52,258 nt of DNA from Dactylosporangium sucinum (GTDB lineage: Bacteria > Actinomycetota > Actinomycetes > Mycobacteriales > Micromonosporaceae), in NCBI RefSeq assembly GCF_014647515.1, contig NZ_BMPI01000026.1:8585-60842 (forward strand). Direction: 5' to 3'. The notes under the pieces are model-generated. The model was not told the DNA's origin, did not search any database, and saw only the letters and a program-made list of their open reading frames with translations. The translations under genes were made by a program, and so were the position numbers. Positions 8,196-17,794 of the stretch are shown here, piece after piece (position 1 is the first letter of the stretch; each line of letters opens with the position of its first letter).

Positions 8196-8213
8196 ATCTT
8201 GGACCAGCGTCAA
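8184..8213 (-). promoter_or_regulatory. Promoter of the ABC efflux operon (TTGACG-18-TACCGT)
   Basis: The minus strand carries TTGACG (8208-8213) and TACCGT (8184-8189) with an 18-base spacer, a good housekeeping-sigma match. The -10 lies within the distal operator copy. The start codon is about 155 bases downstream, leaving a long leader. Confidence 0.6.
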
Positions 8214-8227
8214 TGCGCAGACGCGAC

Positions 8228-8256
8228 AGGGGGCGGACCGATCCGGTCCGCCCCCT
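8228..8256 (-). terminator. Strong GC hairpin after the acidic-protein gene
   Basis: AGGGGGCGGACCG (8228-8240) and its exact complement (8244-8256) flank a three-base loop, about 20 bases past the stop codon of the 744-residue gene. There is no T-run. Because the hairpin is symmetric and lies between two minus-strand transcription units, it probably insulates the efflux operon from the gene upstream. Confidence 0.65.
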
Positions 8257-8276
8257 GAGGCTGTGGCTGATGACGA

Positions 8277-10511
8277 CTAGAGCGCGAGGACACGCTCCAG
8301 GAAGTCCTTGTACTGCCGGAGCGCCACCCGCAGCGACTCGGTGTCCGGGTGCTTCGACGTCTTCCGCGGGTCGAGCGCGTGCTGCTGCTCCTGCAGCTTC
8401 TCCGCGAGCGTCTCGATCGCGTCACTGACGACCGCGGACGCCTTGGCGACCGCCTTGACCGGGTCGTCGACAAACTTCGACTCGGCCTTCATCAGCCGAG
8501 ACCGGAACTTGTCGGCCCGCTTCTGCTTCCAGAGCACGATCCGCTGCTCGACAACATCCCCGGGCCGAAGCGGCGCCGCAGCCGCAGCCGCGGCCAACTC
8601 GGTCTCCTCGTCCTCGTCGTCGTCGGCCTCGGCGACAGCCTCGTCCTCGTCCTCTTCTTCCTCGTCCTCATCGGACTCAGCTTCGGCGGCGGGCTCGTCG
8701 TCCTCGTCGTCGTCCTCTTCCTCGTCGGATTCGGCCTCAGCGACGGGCTCCTCGTCGTCCTCGTCCTCTTCGCCGTCCTCGTCCTCAGCCTCGTCGGCTT
8801 CGGCAGCGGGCTCCTCGGCCTCGTCCTCGTCCTCGGCGTCGTCCGCCTCGGCCGCAGGCTCCTCAGCGTCCTCGTCCTCGGCGTCGTCGTCCGAGGCCTC
8901 CTCGGCGCTGTCGGCCTCGCCGGTCAGTTCCTCGACGTCGGCAACGAGGTTGACCTCGTCGGCCGCAACCTCCTCGGCCACGTCCTCGGCAGCCACCTCC
9001 GCCGCCGCGTCCTCGACCTCAGCAGCATCCTCGTCGTCCTCGTCGCCAGCCTCGGCGGCCGGCTCGTCGCCCTCGCCCTCGGCAGCAACTTCCTCGACCT
9101 CAGCAGCGTCCTCGTCGCCCGCGTCCTCGTCGGCGGCAGCCTCCTCAGCCTCGGCGGCGGGCTCGTCGGCCTCCCCGGCCTCCGCCTCCTCAGCCTCGGC
9201 AGCGGGCTCGGCAGCCTCGTCGTCCGCCTCGGCGGCAGCCTCGTCAGCCTCGGCGGCCGGCTCGTCGCCCTCGCCCTCGGCGGCGACTTCCTCGACCTCA
9301 GCGGCCTCCTCGGCCTCAGCCTCAGCGGCAGGCTCCTCAGCGTCCTCGTCGGCGGCCGGCTCTTCGTCGCCCTCAGCCTCGGCGGCCACCTCTTCGGCAA
9401 CGGCCTCCTCGGACTCCCCGCCCTCGGCCTCAGCGTCGTCGGCCTCGGCGGCGGGCTCGTCGGCCGCCGAGTCCTCCTCCGCGGCAGCTTCCTCGACCGC
9501 GACGGCCTCGGCCTCGCCGGCCTCCTCCGCCTCGGCTTCAGCGGCGGCCTCCCCGGCCTCGGCGGCCGGCTCCTCGTCGCCCTCGGCCTCAGCAGCCGGC
9601 TCCTCAGTGGCTTCCTCCGCGCCAGCCTCCTCGGCCTCCGCCTCAGCGGCCGGCTCCTCCGCCTCCTCGGCGGCGTCCTCGGCCTCGGCGGCCGGCTCAG
9701 CCTCGTCGGCTTCCGCGGCGGCCTCCTCGACGGCGGCTTCCGCGGCGGCGGGCTCCTCCCCAGCCTCGGCCTCGGCGGCGGGCTCGGCGTCGGCCTCAGT
9801 GGCGACCGGCTCGGCCTCGGTGTCCTCGGCGGCGGTCTCCTCGACCGCGGCGGGTTCGGCGTCGGCGTCCCCAGCGGCCGCGTCCTCGGCGACCGGCTCA
9901 GTCTCGGCGGCGGCTTCCTCGGCCACGGCCTCCTCGGCAACGGCCTCGTCAGCCGCCGCCTCCTCGGTCTCGACGGCCTCGGCCTCGGTGGCGTCCTCCG
10001 CGGCAGCTTCCGCGGCCTCGACGGCCTCGGCCTCCGTGGTCTCGACAGCCTCAGCCTCGGCGGCCTCGGCCCCAGCGGCGTCGTCGGCCGCGGCCTCCTC
10101 GGTCTCGACGGCCGCGGGTTCGTCGGAGGTGGACTCGGCGGCCGGTTCGGCCTCGGAAGCGTCCTCGACCGCAGCGCCGGTCTCGGGGTCGGTCTCGGCC
10201 GGGGCCTCGCCGACGATGGCGGAGATGTCGTCCGGGACCGCGACCGTGATCGCGTCGGTGTCGGCGAGGGGCTCGCCGGCCGCCGGAGCGACCTCGACGG
10301 CCTCGGCCGTGTCCGTGGCCTCCGCGGGCTCGGCCACGGCGGTGGTCTCGGCGGTGGTCTCGACGGCCGGCTCGGACGCCGCCGCCGGCGGCGGGGAGTC
10401 GACCGGCTGGCGCTGCTCCGGCACGACGGCCTCGGCGGGGGTGTTCTCCGGGGCGGTTGCCTCCGGGGAGGGACCGGACTGGTTGTTGGGCGGGGTGAAG
10501 TTGGGATGCAT
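8277..10511 (-). CDS. Large acidic Ala/Glu-rich disordered protein with a basic C-terminal domain
   Basis: The 744-residue protein begins MHPNFTPPNNQSGPSPEATA. About residues 20-620 are almost entirely A, E, D, P, V and T, with irregular repeats such as EEPAAEAEE and DEDEEPAAEA; the last 80 residues of this part are runs of D and E. The final ~120 residues are different: a charged helical domain with IVLWKQKRADKFRSRL and LRVALRQYKDFLERVLAL, probably a folded coiled-coil unit. No signal peptide or membrane segment. GGAGGA precedes the ATG by about ten bases, supporting the start. Function unknown. The long acidic tail could mimic nucleic acid, bind cations, or act as an entropic spacer; these are inferences. 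Confidence 0.75.
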   Translation of the reverse strand: MHPNFTPPNNQSGPSPEATAPENTPAEAVVPEQRQPVDSPPPAAASEPAVETTAETTAVAEPAEATDTAEAVEVAPAAGEPLADTDAITVAVPDDISAIVGEAPAETDPETGAAVEDASEAEPAAESTSDEPAAVETEEAAADDAAGAEAAEAEAVETTEAEAVEAAEAAAEDATEAEAVETEEAAADEAVAEEAVAEEAAAETEPVAEDAAAGDADAEPAAVEETAAEDTEAEPVATEADAEPAAEAEAGEEPAAAEAAVEEAAAEADEAEPAAEAEDAAEEAEEPAAEAEAEEAGAEEATEEPAAEAEGDEEPAAEAGEAAAEAEAEEAGEAEAVAVEEAAAEEDSAADEPAAEADDAEAEGGESEEAVAEEVAAEAEGDEEPAADEDAEEPAAEAEAEEAAEVEEVAAEGEGDEPAAEADEAAAEADDEAAEPAAEAEEAEAGEADEPAAEAEEAAADEDAGDEDAAEVEEVAAEGEGDEPAAEAGDEDDEDAAEVEDAAAEVAAEDVAEEVAADEVNLVADVEELTGEADSAEEASDDDAEDEDAEEPAAEADDAEDEDEAEEPAAEADEAEDEDGEEDEDDEEPVAEAESDEEEDDDEDDEPAAEAESDEDEEEEDEDEAVAEADDDEDEETELAAAAAAAPLRPGDVVEQRIVLWKQKRADKFRSRLMKAESKFVDDPVKAVAKASAVVSDAIETLAEKLQEQQHALDPRKTSKHPDTESLRVALRQYKDFLERVLAL

Positions 10512-10535
10512 CGGGGCGGGTCCTCCGTCCGCTCG

Positions 10536-10564
10536 GTCTGAGCGGGGCTGCCACCCGCTCAGAC
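10536..10564. promoter_or_regulatory. Hairpin/dyad just upstream of the acidic-protein gene
   Basis: GTCTGAGCGGG (10536-10546) and CCCGCTCAGAC (10554-10564) are perfect complements around seven bases, 25-53 bases upstream of the ATG. It could be an operator or a leader-RNA hairpin. The rest of the 295-base gap up to hisI shows nothing else definite. Confidence 0.4.
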
Positions 10565-10806
10565 TGCTGGTTCGCTCAGCGCTGGGGTCGCGGACGCCGG
10601 GAGGCCGAACGGCGCCCGGTCCAACGCCGCGACACCGACGGCAAGCGGGACCCCGGGCGGTACGGGCGTAGGGTCAGCCGACGGCAGGCGGGGAAGGGTG
10701 GGCGACCGCAGATCTTCCGTGCGGCGCACCCCGAAGGTACTCCCTCAACACCACCAGCCATAGACCCCAAACCGCCGAGTCTGTGCGGTGCGGGAGAATT
10801 GCCACT

Positions 10807-11154
10807 GTGTCGTCGAACCTTGATCCAGAAGTCGCCAACCGTTTACGCCGGAACGAGGCCGGGCTGGTGCCCGCGATCGTCCAGGAGCACGGCACCGGGC
10901 AGGTGCTGATGCTGGCGTGGATGGACGACGAGGCGCTGCACCGGACCCTGACGACGGGCCGGGCGACGTACTGGTCGCGCAGCCGCAACGAGTACTGGGT
11001 GAAGGGCGAGACGTCGGGCCACGCCCAGCACGTCAGGGCGGTGGCGGTCGACTGCGACGGCGACACGGTCCTGGTGACGGTCGAGCAGGTCGGCGCGGCC
11101 TGCCACACCGGCAACCACACCTGCTTCTACTCCCCGCTGGAGGTGACCTCATGA
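10807..11154 (+). CDS. hisI: Phosphoribosyl-AMP cyclohydrolase
   Basis: HisI opens the purine ring of phosphoribosyl-AMP, an early step of histidine synthesis. The 115-residue protein has the full set of family motifs: LMLAWMDDEAL, TYWSRSRNEYWVKGETSG, the metal-binding DCDGDT, and the zinc-ligand segment ACHTGNHTCF near the C-terminus. GTG 10807 (MSSNLDPEVA) was chosen because GGGAG lies nine bases upstream. Codon 13 is TTA, rare in such GC-rich genomes. The stop overlaps the trpE start by ATGA, so hisI heads the trp operon, as in many actinobacteria. Confidence 0.95.
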   Translation: MSSNLDPEVANRLRRNEAGLVPAIVQEHGTGQVLMLAWMDDEALHRTLTTGRATYWSRSRNEYWVKGETSGHAQHVRAVAVDCDGDTVLVTVEQVGAACHTGNHTCFYSPLEVTS

Positions 11155-12686
11155 CGACCGGTGCCGTCGCCCCCGACGAGGCGACCTTCCGTGAGCTGGC
11201 CCGCACCCGCCGGGTCGTCCCCGTCACCCGCCGGCTCCTCGCCGACGGCGAGACCCCCGTCGGCGTGTACCGCAAGCTCGCCGGCGGCCCCGGCACGTTC
11301 CTGCTCGAGTCCGCCGAGCAGGGCGCCGGCGCGGCCGGGGCGGTCTGGTCGCGGTACAGCTTCGTGGGCGTGCGCAGCCTGGCGACCCTCGTCGAGCGCG
11401 ACGGTCGCGCCCACTGGCTCGGCACCCCGCCGGCCGGGCTGCCCGCCGACGGCACCCCGACCGACGTGCTCGCCGCCACCGTCGCCGCGCTGACCGCCGA
11501 CGACAGCGACCTGCGCGACCTCGACCTGCCGCCGCTGTCCGGCGGTCTCGTCGGCTTCCTGTCGTATGACGCCGTCCGGCGCTTCGAGCAGCTGCCCGAG
11601 CTGGCGATCGACGACCTGGGCCACCCCGAGCTCGGCATGATGCTCGCGACCGACCTCGTCGCCCTCGACCACTTCGAGGGCGCGGCCCTGCTCATCGCCA
11701 ACGCGGTGCTGCCGGCCGCCGGGGCCGACGACGCCGCCGTCACCGCCGCATACCACCAGGCCATCGGCCGGCTCGACGCGATGACCACGGCATTGTCCCG
11801 GCCCACGCCGCCGCTCGTGTCCACTGTGGACAGAGTGCCGCTCGGCGACGTGGTCAGCCGGACCCCGGCGGGGGAGTACCCCAAGGCGGTCGAGGCCGCC
11901 AAGGAGGCCATCCGCGCCGGCGAGTGCTTCCAGATCGTCGTCGCCCAGCGCTTCGAGCGGCCCACCGACGCCGACCCCCTCGACGTGTACCGCGTGCTGC
12001 GCACCACCAACCCCAGCCCGTACATGTACCTGCTGCGCTTCGACGGCTTCGACGTCGTCGGCTCGTCGCCGGAGGTGCACGTCAAGGTCGACGGCCGCCG
12101 GGCCCTGCTGCACCCGATCGCCGGCACCCGCTGGCGCGGCGCCACCCCCGAGGAGGACGCGGCCCTGGCGGCCGACCTACTCGCCGACCCGAAGGAGCGG
12201 GCCGAGCACGTCATGCTCGTCGACCTGGCCCGCAACGACCTCGGGCGGGTCTGCCGACCCGGCACCGTCGAGGTGCCCGAGTTCATGACGGTCGAGCGAT
12301 ACAGCCACGTCATGCACATCGTGTCGACCGTCGTCGGCGAGCTGCACGACGACCGCACCGCCTTCGACACCCTCGCCGCCACGTTCCCGGCCGGCACCCT
12401 GTCCGGGGCCCCGAAGGTGCGCGCGATGGAGATCATCGAGGAGCTGGAGCCGACCCGGCGGGGCCTGTACGGCGGGGTCGTCGGGTACTTCGGCTTCGGC
12501 GGCGACATGGACACCGCCATCGCCATCCGCACCGCCCTGATCCGCGACCGCGTCGCATACGTGCAGGCGGGCGCCGGGATCGTCGCCGACTCCGACCCGG
12601 CCGCCGAGGAGACCGAGACCCGCAACAAGGCCGCCGCCGTCCTGGCCGCGATCGCGACCGCCGAGACGCTGAGGCCGGCGCGGTGA
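11151..12686 (+). CDS. trpE: Anthranilate synthase component I
   Basis: TrpE converts chorismate to anthranilate, using ammonia supplied by a glutamine amidotransferase subunit not encoded in this window. The 511-residue protein has the N-terminal LLES motif (FLLESAEQG) linked to tryptophan feedback, and the chorismate-binding core with FQIVVAQRFERP, VGSSPEVHVKVDG, PIAGTRWRG, LVDLARNDLGRV, GTLSGAPKVRAMEIIEELEP and VQAGAGIVADSDP. Length and motifs are complete. The ATG overlaps hisI and the stop overlaps the next membrane protein (GTGA), showing tight translational coupling. Confidence 0.96.
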   Translation: MTTGAVAPDEATFRELARTRRVVPVTRRLLADGETPVGVYRKLAGGPGTFLLESAEQGAGAAGAVWSRYSFVGVRSLATLVERDGRAHWLGTPPAGLPADGTPTDVLAATVAALTADDSDLRDLDLPPLSGGLVGFLSYDAVRRFEQLPELAIDDLGHPELGMMLATDLVALDHFEGAALLIANAVLPAAGADDAAVTAAYHQAIGRLDAMTTALSRPTPPLVSTVDRVPLGDVVSRTPAGEYPKAVEAAKEAIRAGECFQIVVAQRFERPTDADPLDVYRVLRTTNPSPYMYLLRFDGFDVVGSSPEVHVKVDGRRALLHPIAGTRWRGATPEEDAALAADLLADPKERAEHVMLVDLARNDLGRVCRPGTVEVPEFMTVERYSHVMHIVSTVVGELHDDRTAFDTLAATFPAGTLSGAPKVRAMEIIEELEPTRRGLYGGVVGYFGFGGDMDTAIAIRTALIRDRVAYVQAGAGIVADSDPAAEETETRNKAAAVLAAIATAETLRPAR

Positions 12687-13228
12687 GGCTCGACGGCCGG
12701 CGTGGCCTGACCGTCGTCGCGCTCGCGTGCGGGGCCGCCGCGGCCGTGGTGCTGCTCGCCGCGACCCGCGGCTGGCAGGAGGTCGTCACCGAGCGGGTCG
12801 CCCCGCTGCCGCCGGCCACGACCCACCGCACCGGCACCGACCTGGCGCCCTGGCTGCCCGCCCTCGGCGCGGTCGCCCTGGCCGGCGCCGGCGCCCTGCT
12901 GGCCACCCGCGGCGCCGCCCGGCTCGTCGTCGGCGGGCTGCTGAGCGTCGCCGGTGCCGGCATCGCTGCCGCCGCGCTGCTGACCCTCGGCGACGGGGTC
13001 ACCGTCGCCTGGCCGGTGCTGTCGGCGCTCGCCGGGATCGTCGTCGCCGCCGCCGGCGTGGCCACCGTCCGGTCCGGCCGGACCTGGCCGGCCATGGGCG
13101 CCCGCTACGAGCGGCCAAAACGACCCGACGCCCCGGACGGCGCACCCCGCCGCCCGGCCTCGCAGGCGGAGCTCTGGGACGCCCTCGACCGGGGTGAAGA
13201 CCCCACGACCCGCGACGGCGGCGGTTAG
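12683..13228 (+). CDS. Trp biosynthesis-associated membrane protein (TIGR02234)
   Basis: The 181-residue protein has four predicted membrane helices and the family hallmarks: LLAATRGWQ after the first helix, TGTDLAPWLPALGAVALAG, LLATRGAARLVVGGLL, and the tail TWPAMGARYE. This family is found in actinobacterial trp operons; its role is unproven, but a membrane function tied to tryptophan metabolism has been suggested from context. The GTG start overlaps trpE's stop by four bases. After the last helix comes a basic/Pro-rich tail of about 35 residues. The stop TAG lies in the TAGGGT hexamer that seems to drive the next gene. Confidence 0.88.
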   Translation: MRLDGRRGLTVVALACGAAAAVVLLAATRGWQEVVTERVAPLPPATTHRTGTDLAPWLPALGAVALAGAGALLATRGAARLVVGGLLSVAGAGIAAAALLTLGDGVTVAWPVLSALAGIVVAAAGVATVRSGRTWPAMGARYERPKRPDAPDGAPRRPASQAELWDALDRGEDPTTRDGGG

Positions 13229-13231
13229 GGT
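13226..13231 (+). promoter_or_regulatory. -10 element TAGGGT for the LigD-polymerase gene (leaderless)
   Basis: TAGGGT ends six bases before the ATG at 13238 and includes the stop codon of the preceding gene. This suggests that the polymerase gene can be transcribed separately from the trp genes. Confidence 0.45.
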
Positions 13232-13237
13232 CGGCCC

Positions 13238-14503
13238 ATGGCGAGCAGCAAGGAAGTCCTGGAGATCGCCGGCCGTGAGGTGACGGTCACCAACCCCGAC
13301 AAGGTCTACTTCCCGAAGTCCGGCCGCACCAAGCTCGACCTCGTCCGCTACTACGTGGCCGTCGCCGACGGCGCCCTGCGCGGGGCGGGCGGCCGGCCGA
13401 TGGCCCTCAAGCGCTACGTCAACGGCATCGACGGCGAGGCGTTCTTCCAGAAACGCGCACCCGAGAAGCGGCCCGACTGGATCGAGACCGCCACCCTCCG
13501 TTACCCGTCCGGCCGCACCGCCGAGGAGATCGTGCTGCGCGACGCGGCCCAGCTCGCCTGGGTGGTCAACCTCGGCTGCCTCGAACTGCACACCCACTCC
13601 GTGCTCGCCGAGGACGTCGACCACCCCGACGAGCTGCGCATCGACCTCGACCCGGTGCCCGGCGTGCCGTGGGGCCAAGTCGTCGACGTGGCCCTCGTCG
13701 CTCGCGAGGTGCTGGAGGAATACGGCCTGGCCGCCTGGCCCAAGACGTCCGGCTCCCGCGGCTTCCACGTCTACGCCCGCATCGAGCCCCGGTGGACCTT
13801 CGCCGAGGTGCGCCGCGCCGCCGAGGGCTTCGCCCGCGAGGTCGCCCAGCGGGTGCCCGACCTGGCCACCGGCGCCTGGTGGAAGGAGGAGCGCCACGGC
13901 GTCTTCCTCGACTACAACCAGAACGCCAAGGACCACACCACCGCCTCCGGCTACTCGGTGCGCCCGTCCGGCGAGGCCCGCGTCTCCATGCCGCTGACCT
14001 GGGACGAGGTCCCCGGCTGCGACCCCGCCGACTACACCATGGACACCGTCCCCGGCCGGCCCGACGCCTGGGCCGGCGTCGAGGACGCCCGCGGCTCCCT
14101 CGAACCGCTCCTGGAGCTCGCCGCCACCTTCAAGAAGCAGGCGCCGGCGAAGAAGGGCACCGGCCGCCGCCAGCCGACCATGCCGCTCATCGAGATCACC
14201 CGCACCGCCACCAAGGAGGAGGCGATGGCCGACCTCGAGGCGTGGAAGGCCCGCCACCCCGGCGTGTGGCCGCTGCTCGAGGAGGCCGACGTGCTCGTCG
14301 ACTCGATGCGGGGGATCAACAGCGTGTGGTATCGCATCCGGCTCAACCTCCGGCACGTGCCCGAGGCCGACCGTCCCGCCCAGGAGCCGCTCGCGCACGA
14401 CTTCGACCCCTTCGCGAAGTGGAAGGAGATGCAGGCGCGCGGCGAGATCCCGCAGCGCTGGCGCCGCCCGGCGAAGGAGTCGCAGGACGGCGGTCATGAC
14501 TGA
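13238..14503 (+). CDS. Stand-alone LigD-type primase-polymerase
   Basis: The 421-residue protein is the archaeo-eukaryotic-primase-type polymerase module of the non-homologous end-joining protein LigD, without ligase or nuclease domains. Catalytic acids are visible in IDLDP (Asp136, Asp138) and VFLDYNQN (Asp225). The nucleotide-binding SGSRGFHVY (171-179, His177) and the NTP-site stretch AKDHTTASGYSVRPSG are present. It may fill gaps with ribonucleotides during break repair or primer synthesis. About residues 295-421 form a C-terminal extension with a lysine-rich linker (KKQAPAKKGTGRR) and a DPFAKWKEMQ segment. It sits between trp genes, which is unusual. It overlaps the serpin gene by ten bases at its end. 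Confidence 0.9.
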   Translation: MASSKEVLEIAGREVTVTNPDKVYFPKSGRTKLDLVRYYVAVADGALRGAGGRPMALKRYVNGIDGEAFFQKRAPEKRPDWIETATLRYPSGRTAEEIVLRDAAQLAWVVNLGCLELHTHSVLAEDVDHPDELRIDLDPVPGVPWGQVVDVALVAREVLEEYGLAAWPKTSGSRGFHVYARIEPRWTFAEVRRAAEGFAREVAQRVPDLATGAWWKEERHGVFLDYNQNAKDHTTASGYSVRPSGEARVSMPLTWDEVPGCDPADYTMDTVPGRPDAWAGVEDARGSLEPLLELAATFKKQAPAKKGTGRRQPTMPLIEITRTATKEEAMADLEAWKARHPGVWPLLEEADVLVDSMRGINSVWYRIRLNLRHVPEADRPAQEPLAHDFDPFAKWKEMQARGEIPQRWRRPAKESQDGGHD

Positions 14504-15600
14504 CGCCGCGGCGCCGGCTCGGGATCGCTGACCCAGCCCGCGACCAGCACCAGGCCGGTCGGGCGGTGCACGGCCAGATAGCCGAACGGCCGGTCGAACG
14601 TCACCGTCAGCCGCAGCTTCCGGGCGCTCGGCGGCGTGAACGCCACCGGCACCAGCGCCACCGCGGCCACCGCCGCCGCCCGGAACCCGCCGGCGGTGAA
14701 CGACGCCACGCTGTGCTCCACCGCCGCGCCCACCCGCAGGTCCGCCGGACTGATGCCCGGGAACGGGCCCGTTGCGGCGGCGGCCGCCAGCCCGAACAGC
14801 TCCGGCTCGGCGAGCAGGTCGTGCGACGCCGTGGCCGAGAACCGCGGAACTTTCACCACCAGCTCCGGCACGTCGTCGTCGGCGTCCACCTCCGCCGCCA
14901 CGACCCCCGGCCCCTCGGCGGGCGGGCCGTCGGCCCCGCCACCCCCTCCGCCGGCACCGCCGGTCCCGGTGGCCTCCACGGCGGCGGCCAGCACCTCGCC
15001 CGGCGGCCGGTCCGCCCGGCCGAGACACAGCAGCACGTCCAGGTCGCCCGAACCGGCGACGGTCACCAGCGTGAGCGGGCCCGCCGGGGACTCCACCACC
15101 CGCAGGCCGGCCACGTCGGTCGTCCGCCGATGCAGGGACGCCAGCCGGCGTCCCGCCCACCGACCGTACAACGGGCGCATCACACCATCCGTGAACGCCT
15201 GCCGCCACTCGGTCACCACCGACAGCGCCGACGCCAGGACCAGGCCCGTCTCCGGCCCCACCGACACCGGCATCGCCGAGATCAGGCCGTCGGTGTGCGC
15301 CGACGCCCACCCGTCCAGCAGCGCCCGGTCCACCGCCGCGTCGCCGGTCAGTCGCGGATCCGCCCGCGCCGCCCAGTCCAGGGTCAGCGGCACCCGGTCG
15401 CGCGTCCAGATGCCCAGCGCACCCCGCACCGGCAGCACCAGCGGCGTCGGCGCCACCGCCAGCAGCTCGGACCGGGCCGCCCCGCCCGCCACCGTCGCCA
15501 GGAGGGCCAGCAGGGGATAGACGCTCGCCGCTGAAAGTGCCGGCGCCGGGAACCGCCGGACCCAGCGTGCCGTCAATGTGTTGCAGGCGGGGACGCTCAT
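14494..15600 (-). CDS. Serpin family protein
   Basis: The 368-residue protein starts MSVPACNTLTARWVRRF. It has the helix-B region SAASVYPLLALLATVAGGA, a late GGFRAAAVAAVALVPVAF segment in the place of the reactive-loop hinge, and the C-terminal serpin signature FDRPFGYLAVHRPTG with VLVAGWVSDPE. Serpins inhibit proteases by a covalent trap. The hinge here is Ala/Val-rich rather than the classic acidic start, so inhibitory activity is uncertain. A Gly-rich insert near residues 220-240 is unusual. No signal peptide was seen. ATG 15600 was preferred over an upstream TTG because TAGCGT lies seven bases before it. Confidence 0.78.
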   Translation of the reverse strand: MSVPACNTLTARWVRRFPAPALSAASVYPLLALLATVAGGAARSELLAVAPTPLVLPVRGALGIWTRDRVPLTLDWAARADPRLTGDAAVDRALLDGWASAHTDGLISAMPVSVGPETGLVLASALSVVTEWRQAFTDGVMRPLYGRWAGRRLASLHRRTTDVAGLRVVESPAGPLTLVTVAGSGDLDVLLCLGRADRPPGEVLAAAVEATGTGGAGGGGGGADGPPAEGPGVVAAEVDADDDVPELVVKVPRFSATASHDLLAEPELFGLAAAAATGPFPGISPADLRVGAAVEHSVASFTAGGFRAAAVAAVALVPVAFTPPSARKLRLTVTFDRPFGYLAVHRPTGLVLVAGWVSDPEPAPRRQS

Positions 15601-15607
15601 GGACGTC

Positions 15608-15613
15608 ACGCTA
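15608..15613 (-). promoter_or_regulatory. -10 element TAGCGT for the serpin gene (leaderless)
   Basis: The minus strand reads TAGCGT, seven bases, then ATG at 15600. Confidence 0.5.
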
Positions 15614-15712
15614 GAACAGGGGTACGACAAAACCGGCGGCGAGGCATTATGCCCTAGCCCATCAGGTGACGTCGGCCATACCCCCGCGGCCGTCCACTGA
15701 CCGGGGGCCTCC

Positions 15713-15718
15713 TAGCAT
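15713..15718 (+). promoter_or_regulatory. -10 element TAGCAT for trpC (leaderless)
   Basis: TAGCAT is followed by seven bases and ATG 15726. It shows that trpCBA probably has its own promoter, separated from hisI-trpE by the LigD and serpin genes. Confidence 0.45.
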
Positions 15719-15725
15719 CGGTCGC

Positions 15726-16573
15726 ATGACCACCGGAGAGGGGAGCTCCTTGATCAACGCGGAAAGTGGCCGTGTGCTCGACGAGATCCTCGCCGGAGTG
15801 CGTGAGGACCTGGCCGCCCGCGAGGGACAGGTGCCCCTGGAAGAGATCAAGCAGCGAGCCGCGCAGGCGCCACCGCCACAAGACGCCTACGCGAAACTTC
15901 GCGCCCCCGGCGTCGGGGTGATCGCCGAGGTCAAGCGCAGCTCGCCGTCGAAGGGTCAGCTGGCCGAGATTCCCGACCCGGCCGAGCTCGCCAAGGAATA
16001 TGCGGCCGGCGGTGCCCGCTGCGTCAGCGTCCTCACCGAGGGCCGCTGGTTCGGCGGCAGCCTCGACGACTTCGCCGCCGTGCGCGCCGCCGTCGACGTG
16101 CCCCTGTTACGCAAGGACTTCGTCGTGTCCTCCTACCAGGTGCACGAGGCCCGGGCGTTCGGGGCCGACCTCGTCCTGCTCATCGTCGCCGCCCTCGACC
16201 AGAACACGCTGTCGGGCCTGCTCGACCGCATCGAGAGCCTCGGCATGACCGCCCTCGTCGAGGTCCACGACGAGGAGGAGACCGACCGCGCGCTGGAGGC
16301 CGGCGCCCGAGTCATCGGCGTCAACGCCCGCAACCTGCGCACCCTCGAGGTCGACCGCACCGTGTTCGAGCGCATCGCGCCCGGCCTGCCCGCCGAGGTC
16401 GTCAAGATCGCCGAGTCGGGCGTGCGCGGGCCCCACGACCTCATCCGCTACGCCTCCGCGGGGGCCGATGCGGTACTGGTCGGGGAGGGTCTCGTCACCC
16501 AGAAGAGCCCCCGCGACGCCGTCGCCGAGCTCGTCACCGCCGGCAGCCACCCGGCCACCCCGAGGGCCGCCCG

Positions 16574-16577
<4 letters not shown>
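15726..16577 (+). CDS. trpC: Indole-3-glycerol phosphate synthase
   Basis: TrpC decarboxylates and closes the ring of the phosphoribulosyl-anthranilate intermediate to give indole-3-glycerol phosphate. The 283-residue TIM-barrel protein contains VIAEVKRSSPSKG, VLTEGRWFGG, LLRKDFVV, ALVEVHDEEE, VIGVNARNLRTLEV, IAESGV and ADAVLVGEGL, covering substrate and catalytic Lys/Glu residues. ATG 15726 fits the leaderless pattern; a TTG at 15750 behind GGAGAGGGG is an alternative start. Codon 128 is TTA, a rare leucine codon. The stop overlaps trpB by GTGA. Confidence 0.95.

Positions 16578-17790
<1,213 letters not shown>

Positions 17791-17794
<4 letters not shown>

Noticed and set aside
8308..10671. 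Ser/Ala-rich plus-strand frame opposite the acidic protein
   Set aside because: It is the complement of GAG/GCG-rich codons and has no start signal. The minus frame has a ribosome-binding site and a well-formed C-terminal domain.
10512..10806. A trp leader peptide/attenuator upstream of hisI-trpE
   Set aside because: No short frame with clustered Trp or His codons followed by alternative hairpins was found before hisI.
11033..15310. 1425-codon minus-strand frame across hisI, trpE and LigD polymerase
   Set aside because: Only its last part overlaps the real serpin, in a different frame. Sequence has no domain pattern; trpE and LigD motifs on the plus strand are decisive.
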